Assembly (NCBI RefSeq): GCF_003693445.1
Contig: NZ_RFAR01000037.1
Location: forward strand, 1 to 64,000
Origin: Aquitalea palustris
GTDB lineage: Bacteria; Pseudomonadota; Gammaproteobacteria; Burkholderiales; Chromobacteriaceae
Direction of reading: 5' to 3'
DNA: 64,000 nucleotides
Shown: positions 16,837 to 25,693 of the stretch, piece by piece
Layout of the letters: every line of letters begins with the position of its first letter
Position numbering within the stretch: the stretch's first letter is position 1
Position numbers and translations under genes: made by a program
The notes under the pieces: model-generated
Database searches by the model: none
Told to the model about the DNA's origin: nothing
The model's input: only the letters and a program-made list of their open reading frames with translations

Positions 16837-17874
16837 ATGAAGAAATGCATGAAAGCTCTTTCGCTGGCCGTGGTTGCTGCTTGCTGTGCTCAGACTGCGC
16901 TGGCCGCTGACCTGACCGTGATTTCCTTCGGCGGTGCCAACAAGGCTGCCCAGGAAAAGGCCTACTACGCCCCCTTCACCAAGGCCACTGGCGTCAAGGT
17001 GGTAGGCGGTGAGTACAACGGCGAAATGGCCAAGGTGAAGGCCATGGTCGACACCAAGAGCGTGTCCTGGGACGTGCTGGAAGTGGAATCCCCGGAACTG
17101 GCTCGCGGTTGCGATGAAGGCATGTTCGAAAAGCTGGACTACAGCAAGATCGGCAACAAGGCTGATTTCGTACCGGGTGCTGCCCAGACTTGTGGCGTGG
17201 GCATTTTCGTATGGTCCACCGTACTGGCCTATAACGCCGACAAGCTGAAGGTTGGCCCGAGCGGCTGGAAAGACTTCTGGGACGTGAAGAAATTCCCGGG
17301 CAAGCGCGGCATGCGCAAGGGTGCCAAGTACACCCTGGAAGTAGCGCTGATGGCTGACGGCGTAGCCCCGAAAGACGTGTACAAGGTACTGGCCACCCCG
17401 GCTGGTGTTGACCGCGCTTTCAAGAAGCTGGACCAGCTGAAGCCGAACATCCAGTGGTGGGAAGCCGGCGCACAGCCGCCGCAGTACCTGGTATCCGGCG
17501 ACGTGGTGATGAGCTCGGCTTATAACGGCCGTATTGCCAACACCCAGAAGGAAGGCAAGAACCTGAAGATCGTCTGGTCCGGTGGCATGTACGACTTTGA
17601 TTCGTGGGCTATCCCGAAGGGCTCGCCGAACAAGGACGCTGCGCTGAAGTTCATCGCTTTCGCCAGCAAGCCGGAAAACCAGAAGGTGTACTCGCAGAAT
17701 ATCGCCTACGGCCCGACCAACAAGAAAGCCGTACCGCTGCTGGACAAGAAGCTGGTAGCCGACCTGCCGACCGCCCCGCAGAACATCAAGAGCGGCGTAG
17801 CCGTGGATGTGGCTTTCTGGGCTGACTACGGCGAATCGCTGGAACAACGCTTCAACGCCTGGGCTGCCAAATAA
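16837..17874 (+). CDS. extracellular solute-binding protein of polyamine-type ABC importer
   Basis: A 345-aa periplasmic protein with signal peptide MKKCMKALSLAVVAACCAQ, cleaved after TALA. The mature part starts ADLTVISFGGANKAAQEKAY, typical of the PotD/PotF-like group. Codon use is strongly biased to C/G-ending major codons, as expected for an abundant binding protein. GGAG nine bases before ATG 16837 sets the start. A 10-bp perfect hairpin follows the stop, which may stabilise this segment of the operon mRNA so that the binding protein is made in excess over the permeases. Confidence 0.92.
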   Translation: MKKCMKALSLAVVAACCAQTALAADLTVISFGGANKAAQEKAYYAPFTKATGVKVVGGEYNGEMAKVKAMVDTKSVSWDVLEVESPELARGCDEGMFEKLDYSKIGNKADFVPGAAQTCGVGIFVWSTVLAYNADKLKVGPSGWKDFWDVKKFPGKRGMRKGAKYTLEVALMADGVAPKDVYKVLATPAGVDRAFKKLDQLKPNIQWWEAGAQPPQYLVSGDVVMSSAYNGRIANTQKEGKNLKIVWSGGMYDFDSWAIPKGSPNKDAALKFIAFASKPENQKVYSQNIAYGPTNKKAVPLLDKKLVADLPTAPQNIKSGVAVDVAFWADYGESLEQRFNAWAAK

Positions 17875-17894
17875 GCAGCTGTAAGTAAGCATGA

Positions 17895-17927
17895 CTGCTG
17901 CCGGCTCTTTATAACTACCGGCAGCAG
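17895..17927 (+). other. intra-operon stem-loop after the binding-protein gene
   Basis: CTGCTGCCGG and CCGGCAGCAG form a perfect 10-bp stem with a 13-nt AU-rich loop and no following T-run. A second C/G-rich fold (ccccc/ggggg) follows. The position between binding protein and permease genes is typical for mRNA 3'-end stabilisers rather than terminators. Confidence 0.6.
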
Positions 17928-17992
17928 GTCCGCCCCCTCGGGGGTTCATCCCCAGGGGGTTCTGTCCCCTTACCTGATCCGGAGCCGGAAGA

Positions 17993-19261
17993 ATGACCGC
18001 TTCCTCTGCACCCACCACCGCTATCGCAGCCACCCTGCCGGAGGCCGGCCGTTCTCTGAAACAGAAACTGGCCCGCGCCGAGCGCATGAACAAATTCAAG
18101 TCCCAGCTGCTGATCCTGCCGCTGGTGCTGTTCATCCTGCTGGTATTCGTATTGCCGATCACCAGCCTGCTGTTCAAGAGCGTCAACAACCCGGAAGTGG
18201 TTGACGCCATGCCGCACACGGTCAAGGCCATCTCCAGCTGGAGCGGCCGCGCCCTGCCGCCGGAAACCGTCTATGCCGCCGCGGCACAGGATATCCAGCA
18301 AGCACACGACGACCAGAAACTGGGTGACCTGGGCAAGCGCCTGAACATGGAAGTGGCCGGCTACCGCAGCCTGCTGAACAAGACTGCCCGCGCCCTGCCG
18401 ATGGACCCGGCCCCCAAATCCTACAAGGACGCGCTGACCAATCTGGACGAGCGCTGGGGTGACCCGGCCTACTGGCAGGCCATCCGCCGCAACACCAGCA
18501 GCCAGACCCCGTTCTACCTGCTGGCCTCGCTGGACCACCGTATCGACGACCTGGGTGAAATCAGTCGCTCCGCGCCGGACCAGGCCATTTACCTGGACAT
18601 CTTCACCCGTACTTTCTGGATGAGCCTGGTGGTCACCGCCATCGCACTGGCCCTGGCCTACCCGCTGGCCTACCTGCTGGTGAACCTGCCCACCCGCAGC
18701 AGCAACCTGCTGATGATTCTGGTACTGCTGCCGTTCTGGACTTCCGTTCTGGTGCGCGTTGCCGCCTGGATCGTGCTGTTGCAATCCGGTGGCCTGATCA
18801 ACTCCACCCTGGAATGGCTGGGCCTCATCGATCATCCGCTGCAACTGGTGTTCAACCGCACCGGCGTGTACATCTCCATGGTGCACATTCTGCTGCCCTT
18901 CATGATCCTGCCCATCTACAGCGTGATGAAAGGCATCTCCCCCAGCTATATGAAAGCCGCCATCTCGCTGGGCTGCCACCCGTTTGCCAGCTTCTGGCGC
19001 GTGTATTTCCCGCAGACCGTGGCCGGCATCAGCGCCGGGGCCCTGCTGGTGTTCATCCTGTCCATCGGCTACTACATCACCCCGGCCTTGCTGGGCAGCC
19101 CGAACGACCAGATGGTGAGCTACTTCGTCGCCTTCTACACCAACACCTCGATCAACTGGGGCATGGCTACCGCTCTGGGCGGCCTGCTGCTGGCAGCCAC
19201 CATGATCCTGTACATCGTTTACAACTGGCTGGTGGGCGCCAAGAGCCTGCGCCTGGGCTGA
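17993..19261 (+). CDS. polyamine-type ABC transporter permease 1
   Basis: A 422-aa inner-membrane protein, longer than the usual 280-310 aa. The first membrane helix (LLILPLVLFILLVFVLPITS, about residues 37-58) is followed by about 140 hydrophilic residues, probably periplasmic, before the remaining five or so helices. The permease EAA loop reads AAISLGCHPFASFWRVYFP, contacting the ATPase. The insertion is seen in PotB/PotH-like proteins of related bacteria by family knowledge. It forms the translocation channel with the next gene product. GGAG lies upstream of the ATG at a usual distance. Confidence 0.9.
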   Translation: MTASSAPTTAIAATLPEAGRSLKQKLARAERMNKFKSQLLILPLVLFILLVFVLPITSLLFKSVNNPEVVDAMPHTVKAISSWSGRALPPETVYAAAAQDIQQAHDDQKLGDLGKRLNMEVAGYRSLLNKTARALPMDPAPKSYKDALTNLDERWGDPAYWQAIRRNTSSQTPFYLLASLDHRIDDLGEISRSAPDQAIYLDIFTRTFWMSLVVTAIALALAYPLAYLLVNLPTRSSNLLMILVLLPFWTSVLVRVAAWIVLLQSGGLINSTLEWLGLIDHPLQLVFNRTGVYISMVHILLPFMILPIYSVMKGISPSYMKAAISLGCHPFASFWRVYFPQTVAGISAGALLVFILSIGYYITPALLGSPNDQMVSYFVAFYTNTSINWGMATALGGLLLAATMILYIVYNWLVGAKSLRLG

Positions 19262-19289
19262 TCCTCACCCTTTCCCGGAGACATAAAAC

Positions 19290-20108
19290 ATGCTGAACCC
19301 GACCATGTCGCCCATCGAAAAGGTGTGGCACTACGTACTGCGCATCACCAGCGGCCTGACCTTGCTCTTCCTGATCATGCCGGTGCTGGTCATCATCCCG
19401 CTGTCCTTCAACGAGGGTTCCTTCCTGGTGTACCCGCTGACCGGCTTCTCCTTCCGCTGGTATCAGGACCTGTTCAGCGCACCGGAGTGGATCCGCTCCT
19501 TGCAGAACAGCATGATCGTGGCTCCGGCCGCCACCGTGCTGGCCATGGTGCTGGGTACGCTGGCCTCCATCGGCCTGACCCGTGGTGAATTCCGTGGCAA
19601 GGGCATCATCATGTTCCTGCTGATTTCGCCCATGGTGGTACCGGTGGTAATCGTCGGCGTGGCCAGCTACCTGTTCTTTGCCCCGCTGGGCATGGACAAC
19701 AGCTATACCACGCTGATCCTGGAGCATGCCGCGCTGGGCGTACCCTTTGTCATCATTACCGTGACGGCCACCCTGCAAGGCTATAACCACAACCTGACCC
19801 GTGCGGCGGCCAACCTGGGTGCTTCGCCCATCACCACCTTCTTTCGCATCACCCTGCCGCTGATTGCCCCGGGGGTGATTTCCGGTGCGCTGTTTGCCTT
19901 TGCCACCTCGTTTGATGAAGTGGTGGTGACGCTGTTCCTGGCTGGTCCGGAACAAGCCACCCTGCCACGGCAGATGTTCAGCGGCATTCGTGAAAACCTC
20001 AGCCCCACCATTGCGGCAGCTGCCACCTTGCTGATCGGCTTCTCCATCCTGCTGCTGCTGACACTGGAATGGCTGCGTGGCCGCAGCGAGCGCCTGCGCA
20101 CCAGCTAA
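19290..20108 (+). CDS. polyamine-type ABC transporter permease 2
   Basis: A 272-aa permease of PotC/PotI type with about six membrane segments, beginning YVLRITSGLTLLFLIMPVLV. The EAA loop reads AAANLGASPITTFFRITLP. It pairs with the preceding permease (28-bp gap, GGAG ribosome-binding site) and is the last gene of the importer operon, closed by an intrinsic terminator. Confidence 0.92.
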   Translation: MLNPTMSPIEKVWHYVLRITSGLTLLFLIMPVLVIIPLSFNEGSFLVYPLTGFSFRWYQDLFSAPEWIRSLQNSMIVAPAATVLAMVLGTLASIGLTRGEFRGKGIIMFLLISPMVVPVVIVGVASYLFFAPLGMDNSYTTLILEHAALGVPFVIITVTATLQGYNHNLTRAAANLGASPITTFFRITLPLIAPGVISGALFAFATSFDEVVVTLFLAGPEQATLPRQMFSGIRENLSPTIAAAATLLIGFSILLLLTLEWLRGRSERLRTS

Positions 20109-20151
20109 AGCTGACGATTCCCTCATCTGCTCCATCCATTGCAGAGCATTG

Positions 20152-20183
20152 CAGGCCGGCCCTAACAGGTCGGCCTGATTTTT
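20152..20183 (+). terminator. intrinsic terminator of the polyamine importer operon
   Basis: CAGGCCG (20152-20158) pairs with CGGCCTG (20171-20177) and is followed by ATTTTTG. Confidence 0.75.
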
Positions 20184-20300
20184 GTCAAGAAATCATTATT
20201 CATTTTGCAGACGGAACCGCTGTTGCTTGTAATCCGCGGCCAGCAGCTTAGTATTCAGAAAGTCTGCGCCCTGTGCGCCCATTCCTGTGCAAGTTTGTTT

Positions 20301-21851
20301 ATGCGACTTATCCCGGCATTAAGCCTGCTCCTTGTTAGCTCATCCCTGCTTGCCGCCCCAGGCATTGACTCGGCCACCTGGGAATACCAGGTCAAGCCGG
20401 GGGATTCGCTGTGGTCGTTTGCTGACCAGCACTTGTCATCCCCCGCCTATGTGCCGCGCCTGCAAAGCCTCAATCACATCGCCGACCCCTACCGCCTGAC
20501 GCCGGGCAGCCGTATCAAAGTGCCTTATCCCTGGGTACGGCAACATCCGTCCAGTGCACAAATCGAAGAGTTTTCCGGAGAAGTCAGCGCCCACGACGCC
20601 AAGGGCAAGCCACTCCCCATCAACAAGGACATGCGTTACCCCAAGGGCGTGCAGTTCCAGACCGGCAACGATGCCATGCTCAAGCTGCGCTTCGAAGACG
20701 GCTCCACCCTGCTGCTGAACGCCAATTCCAGCGCCCAGCTGCAAAACGAAATCTACTATCCCAGCACTGGCTCGGCCAAAACTGAAATCAAGCTGGACAA
20801 GGGCAATGCCGGCAGCTCAGTGATTCCCAACATCCTGATGCCCAACCGCTACCAGATTCGCACGCCATCGGCGGTCACCACCGTGCGCGGTACCGAATTC
20901 CGCGTCAACACGGAGTCGGTCAGCGCCACCATGACCGAAGTGTTGCGTGGCAAGGTCAGCGTCAGTGGCAAGAGCAAGGCCCAGGTTGATGTCCCGGCCG
21001 GCTTTGGCACGCTGGCTTCAGGCTCCGGCAAACCCACCACACCGGAAGCCCTGCCCGCCGCGCCAGACCTGGGCCTGCTGCCCGCAAGCAGCAGCTTCAA
21101 TCCGCCCCTGCTCAAATGGAGCGGAGACCAGCAGGCCGTGGCCTACCGCATCAAGCTGCGCGGACCGGGCGAGCATGGCCGCCTGCTGGCCGAGCGCACG
21201 GTGGCAGCACCACAGCTGTTCCCGGCACTGCCCGCCAATGGCGAATACCTGCTATCGGCACGCGCGCGCAACCAGCACGGACTGGAAGGCTTCGACAGCA
21301 GCAAGACCTTCACCCTGAATGCCTTCCCGCCACCGCCGCTGCTGTTCGGCACCGCCGGCGTACAGGAAATCCGCAGCCAGTCGCTGCCGCTCAAGCTGCT
21401 GGCCAGTCCGCAGCAGCCCGTGCAACTGCAACTATCCCGTAGCAGCGACTTTGCCAGTATCAGCCAGAACCTCACGCTGCAAGATGGCGACATCACCTTG
21501 CAGCTGCCAGACAAGGGCCAGTGGTTCTGGCGCGTGGCGCGGCTGGATGACAAGGGCCAGCCCGGCCCCTTCAGCGATGCCCAGCAGGTCGTGGTCAAGG
21601 GCCTGTTCTCCAGCATCGGCAACAACACGCCCGCCCTGCTGGGGCGGCGGTATCCGGTGAGCGGTGCACACTACACGCTCAAACTGGCGGACAATCCGGC
21701 CATGCACAACATCAGTTACCACGACACCCAGCCGCAACCGGCCTGGTTGCTGGACAAACTGCCACGCGGCCAGTACTTTGCCCAACTCGAAGTCAATGGA
21801 GATGATGGATATCACGCGGTGGAAGCGATTGAAAAAATCAACATCCAATGA
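20301..21851 (+). CDS. LysM and FecR domain protein, secreted
   Basis: 516 aa from ATG 20301, which opens a clean signal peptide (MRLIPALSLLLVSSSLLAAP); the frame extends further upstream but without a signal. Residues 28-75 form a LysM domain (EYQVKPGDSLWSFADQHL...RIKVPYPWV) that should bind peptidoglycan. Residues about 115-210 match FecR (RYQIRTPSAVTTVRGTEFRV). The remaining 300 residues look like tandem beta-sandwich repeats. It is probably a periplasmic sensor or scaffold. The CHASE2-diguanylate cyclase gene starts 21 bp downstream, so the two likely work together, the FecR protein signalling to the CHASE2 sensor. Confidence 0.88.
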   Translation: MRLIPALSLLLVSSSLLAAPGIDSATWEYQVKPGDSLWSFADQHLSSPAYVPRLQSLNHIADPYRLTPGSRIKVPYPWVRQHPSSAQIEEFSGEVSAHDAKGKPLPINKDMRYPKGVQFQTGNDAMLKLRFEDGSTLLLNANSSAQLQNEIYYPSTGSAKTEIKLDKGNAGSSVIPNILMPNRYQIRTPSAVTTVRGTEFRVNTESVSATMTEVLRGKVSVSGKSKAQVDVPAGFGTLASGSGKPTTPEALPAAPDLGLLPASSSFNPPLLKWSGDQQAVAYRIKLRGPGEHGRLLAERTVAAPQLFPALPANGEYLLSARARNQHGLEGFDSSKTFTLNAFPPPPLLFGTAGVQEIRSQSLPLKLLASPQQPVQLQLSRSSDFASISQNLTLQDGDITLQLPDKGQWFWRVARLDDKGQPGPFSDAQQVVVKGLFSSIGNNTPALLGRRYPVSGAHYTLKLADNPAMHNISYHDTQPQPAWLLDKLPRGQYFAQLEVNGDDGYHAVEAIEKINIQ

Positions 21852-21872
21852 GCAATCGCATAAAATAAGCGC

Positions 21873-23495
21873 ATGCCATCACCGATAAAACACCGGTCTT
21901 ACCAACTGCTTCCCCTGCTGGCGGGTCTGCTCGGCCTGCTGCTGGCCCTGACCGGTACCGTGCAGCGACTGGATTACTGGTTTTACGACGCGGCACTCAG
22001 CCGCCATGTGCTGCACAAGAGTGCCGACGACCCCATCCTGATCGAAGTGGACAACCGCAGCCTGGCCGAGATGGGCAGCTGGCCCTGGCCACGCGAGTTG
22101 CACGCCCGCCTGATCGACCAGCTGCAATACGCCAAGGCCGTCGGCCTCGACATCGCCCTGGCGGAAAGCACGCTGGCCAGCAACAAACCCGACCAGTCGC
22201 TGGCCGCCGCCATTCGCCGCAATGGCAAGGTGGTCAGCCCGGTGTTTCCGGAAAGTGCCGGCGACACCCTGACCGAGACCCGGCCGATACCCTTATTGGC
22301 CGCAGCGTCCAACCGGCTGGGACACACCGACTTCGAGCGCGACAACGATGGCGTCATCCGCCGCACCTATCTGATGGCTGGCCTTGGCACACCGGACTTT
22401 CCCGGCTTTGCCAAGGCAGTGCATGAGGTGGCACAAGGCCTGCCCGCGCCGGCACTGAAACTGCCCTTTCATGCCAACGACGAATCATGGGTACGCGACG
22501 ACGAAGTGCTGGTGCCCTTTGGCAACGGTGCCGAACCCTTCGAACGCATGTCGTATATCGATGCCCTGTCCAATGCCGAGCGTGAAACATTCCGCGACCG
22601 CATCGTGCTGATCGGAGTCACGGCAGCCGGGCTGGGCGATATGCACACCACGCCGATTTCCGCCAATTCCGCCGGCATGCCCGGCGTGGTGATCAACGCT
22701 TATCTGCTGCGCGGACTGCAGGATAACAGCCTGATCCGGCCACTCAGCCTGCTGCGCCAGGGGCTGCTGACCCTGCTGCTGATCGTGGCACTGGACTACC
22801 TGCTTAGCCCATGGAGCCGGCAGCGCACGGTGCTGCTGGCCTATCCCGCTGCCGCCCTGCTGGTGGCGGTAGGGTCCATGCTGCTGCTAAACCAGGGCCA
22901 TGTCTGGTTCGCCCCGGCCAGCACCATGCTGGTACTGACACTCGCCGGCCTGACCCGCTTCATTATCCGCCAGGCCAGCCTGCAGACACTGGCCACCACC
23001 GACGGGCTGACCCAGCTGGCCAACCGCCGCCATTTCGACGAAGTATTCATCCCGGCCATCGAGCGCCAGCGCAATGCCCAGCAGCCGCTGGCCTTTATCC
23101 TGCTGGATATTGACCACTTCAAGCTTTACAACGACCAGTATGGTCACTATGCCGGCGATGTGGTGCTCAAGCGCGTGGCTCATGTGCTGCGTGAGTCATT
23201 CCAGCGCAAGGGCGAATTGCCGGCCCGGCTGGGCGGCGAAGAGTTTGGTGTGCTGATGCCCGGCGCCACCATGCAGGATGCGGTTGATGCGGCCGAAACC
23301 TTCCGCCAGCGGCTGGAAGACCTGGACCTGCCGCATGATGGCAGCCCGCTGCAAAAGGTCACCTGCAGCATCGGCGTGGCCGCCCGCATCCCCCAGCAAG
23401 GCGATACCGCCCAGCGCATCTACGAAGAAGCCGACGGCGCCTTGTATATCGCCAAGCGCTCCGGCCGCAATGTGGTCAGCCCGGCGTCCAGCTAA
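21873..23495 (+). CDS. CHASE2-domain diguanylate cyclase
   Basis: A 540-aa inner-membrane enzyme. A first membrane segment (about residues 10-30) precedes a CHASE2 sensory domain containing DDPILIEVDNRSLAEMG and WPWPRELHARLIDQL. Two or three further helices (about residues 285-365) and a GGDEF domain follow. The active-site motif is GGEEF (454-458), so cyclase activity making c-di-GMP from two GTP is expected. The inhibitory I-site reads RKGE (445-448) where RxxD is usual, so product inhibition may be weak. It lies in an operon with the LysM-FecR protein, and a strong terminator follows. Confidence 0.92.
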   Translation: MPSPIKHRSYQLLPLLAGLLGLLLALTGTVQRLDYWFYDAALSRHVLHKSADDPILIEVDNRSLAEMGSWPWPRELHARLIDQLQYAKAVGLDIALAESTLASNKPDQSLAAAIRRNGKVVSPVFPESAGDTLTETRPIPLLAAASNRLGHTDFERDNDGVIRRTYLMAGLGTPDFPGFAKAVHEVAQGLPAPALKLPFHANDESWVRDDEVLVPFGNGAEPFERMSYIDALSNAERETFRDRIVLIGVTAAGLGDMHTTPISANSAGMPGVVINAYLLRGLQDNSLIRPLSLLRQGLLTLLLIVALDYLLSPWSRQRTVLLAYPAAALLVAVGSMLLLNQGHVWFAPASTMLVLTLAGLTRFIIRQASLQTLATTDGLTQLANRRHFDEVFIPAIERQRNAQQPLAFILLDIDHFKLYNDQYGHYAGDVVLKRVAHVLRESFQRKGELPARLGGEEFGVLMPGATMQDAVDAAETFRQRLEDLDLPHDGSPLQKVTCSIGVAARIPQQGDTAQRIYEEADGALYIAKRSGRNVVSPASS

Positions 23496-23521
23496 CGGGT
23501 GATCCTTGAGAAATGGCCATG

Positions 23522-23550
23522 AAAAAGGCAGCCATCCGGCTGCCTTTTTT
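23522..23550. terminator. bidirectional intrinsic terminator
   Basis: Stem GGCAGCC/GGCTGCC (23527-23533 and 23538-23544) lies between an A-run and a six-T run. It serves the cyclase operon on the plus strand and the ferredoxin-moeA-mobB genes converging on the minus strand. Confidence 0.85.
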
Positions 23551-23557
23551 ATCAGAG

Positions 23558-23902
23558 CTAATCTTGCGGACAGAGTACCAACCAGTCCTCTTCCCCCACC
23601 GCCAGATGGCAAGCCAGCCGCCAGCCGGCGGACACATCCGGCCAGCTCTCGGCGGCGGCCTCAGCCTTGTCGATCAGCCCGGCCCGCAGCAATACATTGC
23701 GCTCCTTACGGCTGGGCAGCACCGGCTGAGCCGGGCCGGCGTGACTGATGCGGACCTTGCAAGTGCCACAAGTGCCCTGCCCGCAGCGCCAGTGCAGCGG
23801 CACATCGGCCAGTCTGGCCACATCCAGCAACAGATCACCGGGCTGGGCCTCCAGTTCGGCCAGCAGCCGCTGCTGCTGGTCGACAAATCGCAGCTGCGGC
23901 AT
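23558..23902 (-). CDS. 2Fe-2S ferredoxin-like protein
   Basis: A 114-aa plant-type [2Fe-2S] protein. The cluster ligands are CGQGTCGTC (CxxxxCxxC) around residues 40-48 and a fourth cysteine in RLACHLAV (about residue 97). It probably donates electrons to a redox enzyme in the cytoplasm. It lies 2 bp behind moeA on the same strand and ends next to a terminator, so it is likely co-transcribed with the molybdenum-cofactor genes; a partner enzyme is not visible. Confidence 0.85.
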   Translation of the reverse strand: MPQLRFVDQQQRLLAELEAQPGDLLLDVARLADVPLHWRCGQGTCGTCKVRISHAGPAQPVLPSRKERNVLLRAGLIDKAEAAAESWPDVSAGWRLACHLAVGEEDWLVLCPQD

Positions 23903-23904
23903 GA

Positions 23905-25107
23905 CTAGTTCCCGCAGCGCCCGATAGGCAGCAGGCCGAGCAAATCTCCCGGCCGCACCTGCTGGCCGACCGCCAGCCGCACCAGCCCGTCAGCCCAGGC
24001 GCAGGAGGTCAGCACACCAGAGCCCTGATTGGGGTAAGGCTGCAACTGCCACTGGCCATCCTGCTGCAGCAGTTTCACCCGCAGGAATTCCTCGCGCCGG
24101 CTGTCGGGTCGATCCCAGACAAAGCCGGCCGGATAGTGCTGTACGGCCACGCCGCAGTCTGCCAGCAGGCCGGCACAACGCTGCAGATAGGGTTTGACCA
24201 GTACCTGATAGGTGACAAAGCCGGACACCGGATTGCCCGGCAGGCCGACAAAGCCCGCCTGCCCGACCCGGCCACTGGCCAGCGGCTTGCCCGGCTTGAT
24301 GGCGATCTTCCACAGATCCAGACTGCCCTCGGCCTCCACTGCCGCCTTGACGTGGTCTTCCTCACCCACCGACACCCCGCCGCAAGTCATGATGACATCA
24401 GCCAGCGCGGCGGCGTCCTGCAGGATTTCGCGGGTGCGACTGAGCGAATCCGGCACGATACCCAGATCGGTCACCTCGCAGCCCAGCCGCATCAGTTCCG
24501 GTACCAGCCAGTAACGGTTGGAGTTATAGATTTGCCCGGCTGCCAGTGTCTGGCCCGGCTCCACCAGTTCATCACCGGTAAAGAACACCGCCACCCGCAG
24601 CGGGCGGAACACTGTCAGTTCGGCCACGCCGATGGAAGCCGCTAGCCCCAGATGCGCTGCACTCAGCTGCTGTCCAGCGGACAACACTTCGCTGCCGCAG
24701 CGGATATCTTCGCCAGCACGACGGATATTCTGTCCGGGACGGGGGCTCTGGCTGAACGCCACCTGGCCATCGGGCTGCAGCTCGGCCATTTCCTGCATCA
24801 CCACCCCATCGGCACCAGCGGGAATGGGCGCTCCGGTAAAAATGCGCGCCACACTGCCCGCTTGCAATGCCGCAGGCTGCGTCCCCGCCGGAATGCGCTG
24901 CGATACCGGCAGCGGCCCGCTGCCATCGGCACAGCGCACGGCATAGCCATCCATGGCGCTATTGTCGTGCGGCGGCACATCCTGGCTGGACAGCAGCGGC
25001 GTCGCCAGAATGCGGCCCAGCGCCTGCAGCAAGGGAACGGTTTCAGTAGTGGTAAGCGGCCTGGCGCGCTGTAGCAGCCAGTCGCGGGCTTGATCAACGG
25101 TGAGCAT
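23905..25107 (-). CDS. moeA: molybdopterin molybdenumtransferase
   Basis: A 400-aa MoeA of normal length that inserts molybdenum into adenylylated molybdopterin. Motifs are DNSAMDGYAV, IFTGAPIPAGADGVVMQE, GDELVEPG, MTCGGVSVGEEDHVK (the MoCF/MogA-like nucleotide-binding loop) and LPGNPVSGFV. The frame is open further upstream, but that part overlaps mobB and encodes no MoeA sequence; the true start MLTVDQARDW at 25107 overlaps the mobB stop by 14 bp. It forms an operon with mobB upstream and the ferredoxin-like gene downstream. Confidence 0.94.
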   Translation of the reverse strand: MLTVDQARDWLLQRARPLTTTETVPLLQALGRILATPLLSSQDVPPHDNSAMDGYAVRCADGSGPLPVSQRIPAGTQPAALQAGSVARIFTGAPIPAGADGVVMQEMAELQPDGQVAFSQSPRPGQNIRRAGEDIRCGSEVLSAGQQLSAAHLGLAASIGVAELTVFRPLRVAVFFTGDELVEPGQTLAAGQIYNSNRYWLVPELMRLGCEVTDLGIVPDSLSRTREILQDAAALADVIMTCGGVSVGEEDHVKAAVEAEGSLDLWKIAIKPGKPLASGRVGQAGFVGLPGNPVSGFVTYQVLVKPYLQRCAGLLADCGVAVQHYPAGFVWDRPDSRREEFLRVKLLQQDGQWQLQPYPNQGSGVLTSCAWADGLVRLAVGQQVRPGDLLGLLPIGRCGN

Positions 25108-25603
25108 CTTGATGTTGTTCCAGCAAGGCAAGAATGAAACGGGCGAGGCCGGCGGCATCGTCCCGGGCAAAACAGGGTAGCGCAGTATGCGGCGGTGCAT
25201 CCGACACCATGGCCAGCACCTGCTTATCATGCAGGCAGAGGGGCGCATGGCCCAGCAGCGGGTCGTACACTTCCAGCTTGGGAATGGCTTCATGCTTGAA
25301 GCCTTCGGCCAGCACCAGATCACAGGGGCGCAAGGCTGCCACATGGGCGGCCAGCGGCGCATCATTGCCCTGTGGCATGGTTTCCACCAGCAAGCGGCGC
25401 TGCGCGCCCGCCAGCAAGACCTGCCGCGCACCGGCCTGGCGGTGTCGCCAGCTGTCCTTGCCCGGCTGGTCCCAGTCCACATCGTGATGGGTGTGCTTGA
25501 TCACGGCCACATCCACCCCAGCGGCCAGCAGCAGCGGAATGACTTTTTCCAGCAAGGTGGTTTTGCCGCTGCCGGAATAGCCGGCGACTCCCAGGACATA
25601 CAT
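25094..25603 (-). CDS. mobB: molybdopterin-guanine dinucleotide biosynthesis protein B
   Basis: A 169-aa P-loop GTPase. It begins MYVLGVAGYSGSGKTTLLEK with Walker A GYSGSGKT (residues 8-15). KHTHHDVDWDQPGKDSWRHR and LVLAEGFKHEAIPKLEVY are typical MobB motifs. It assists MobA in attaching GMP to molybdopterin. An upstream in-frame start at 25642 is rejected because it lies in a long hairpin (25622-25663). First gene of the mobB-moeA-ferredoxin unit. Confidence 0.92.
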   Translation of the reverse strand: MYVLGVAGYSGSGKTTLLEKVIPLLLAAGVDVAVIKHTHHDVDWDQPGKDSWRHRQAGARQVLLAGAQRRLLVETMPQGNDAPLAAHVAALRPCDLVLAEGFKHEAIPKLEVYDPLLGHAPLCLHDKQVLAMVSDAPPHTALPCFARDDAAGLARFILALLEQHQDAHR

Positions 25604-25621
25604 GGTGGCGCTACTCGATAA

Positions 25622-25663
25622 AATGGGGCAGGAGCGCATCATAACATGCGCTCCTGCCCCATT
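25622..25663. terminator. 18-bp perfect hairpin upstream of mobB
   Basis: Arms 25622-25639 and 25646-25663 are exactly complementary (core GGGGCAGGAGCGC) with a 6-nt loop. In the minus direction the hairpin is followed by ATTTTAT, so it can end the transcript of the 72-aa gene at 25694 just before mobB. Confidence 0.7.
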
Positions 25664-25693
25664 ATTCAGCCGGATGACCTAGTTATTCGGTAC

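Noticed and set aside
25108-25482. N-terminal extension of moeA across mobB
   Set aside because: The extension is Trp/Arg/Cys-rich and is the shadow of mobB; MoeA similarity starts exactly at MLTVDQ (25107).
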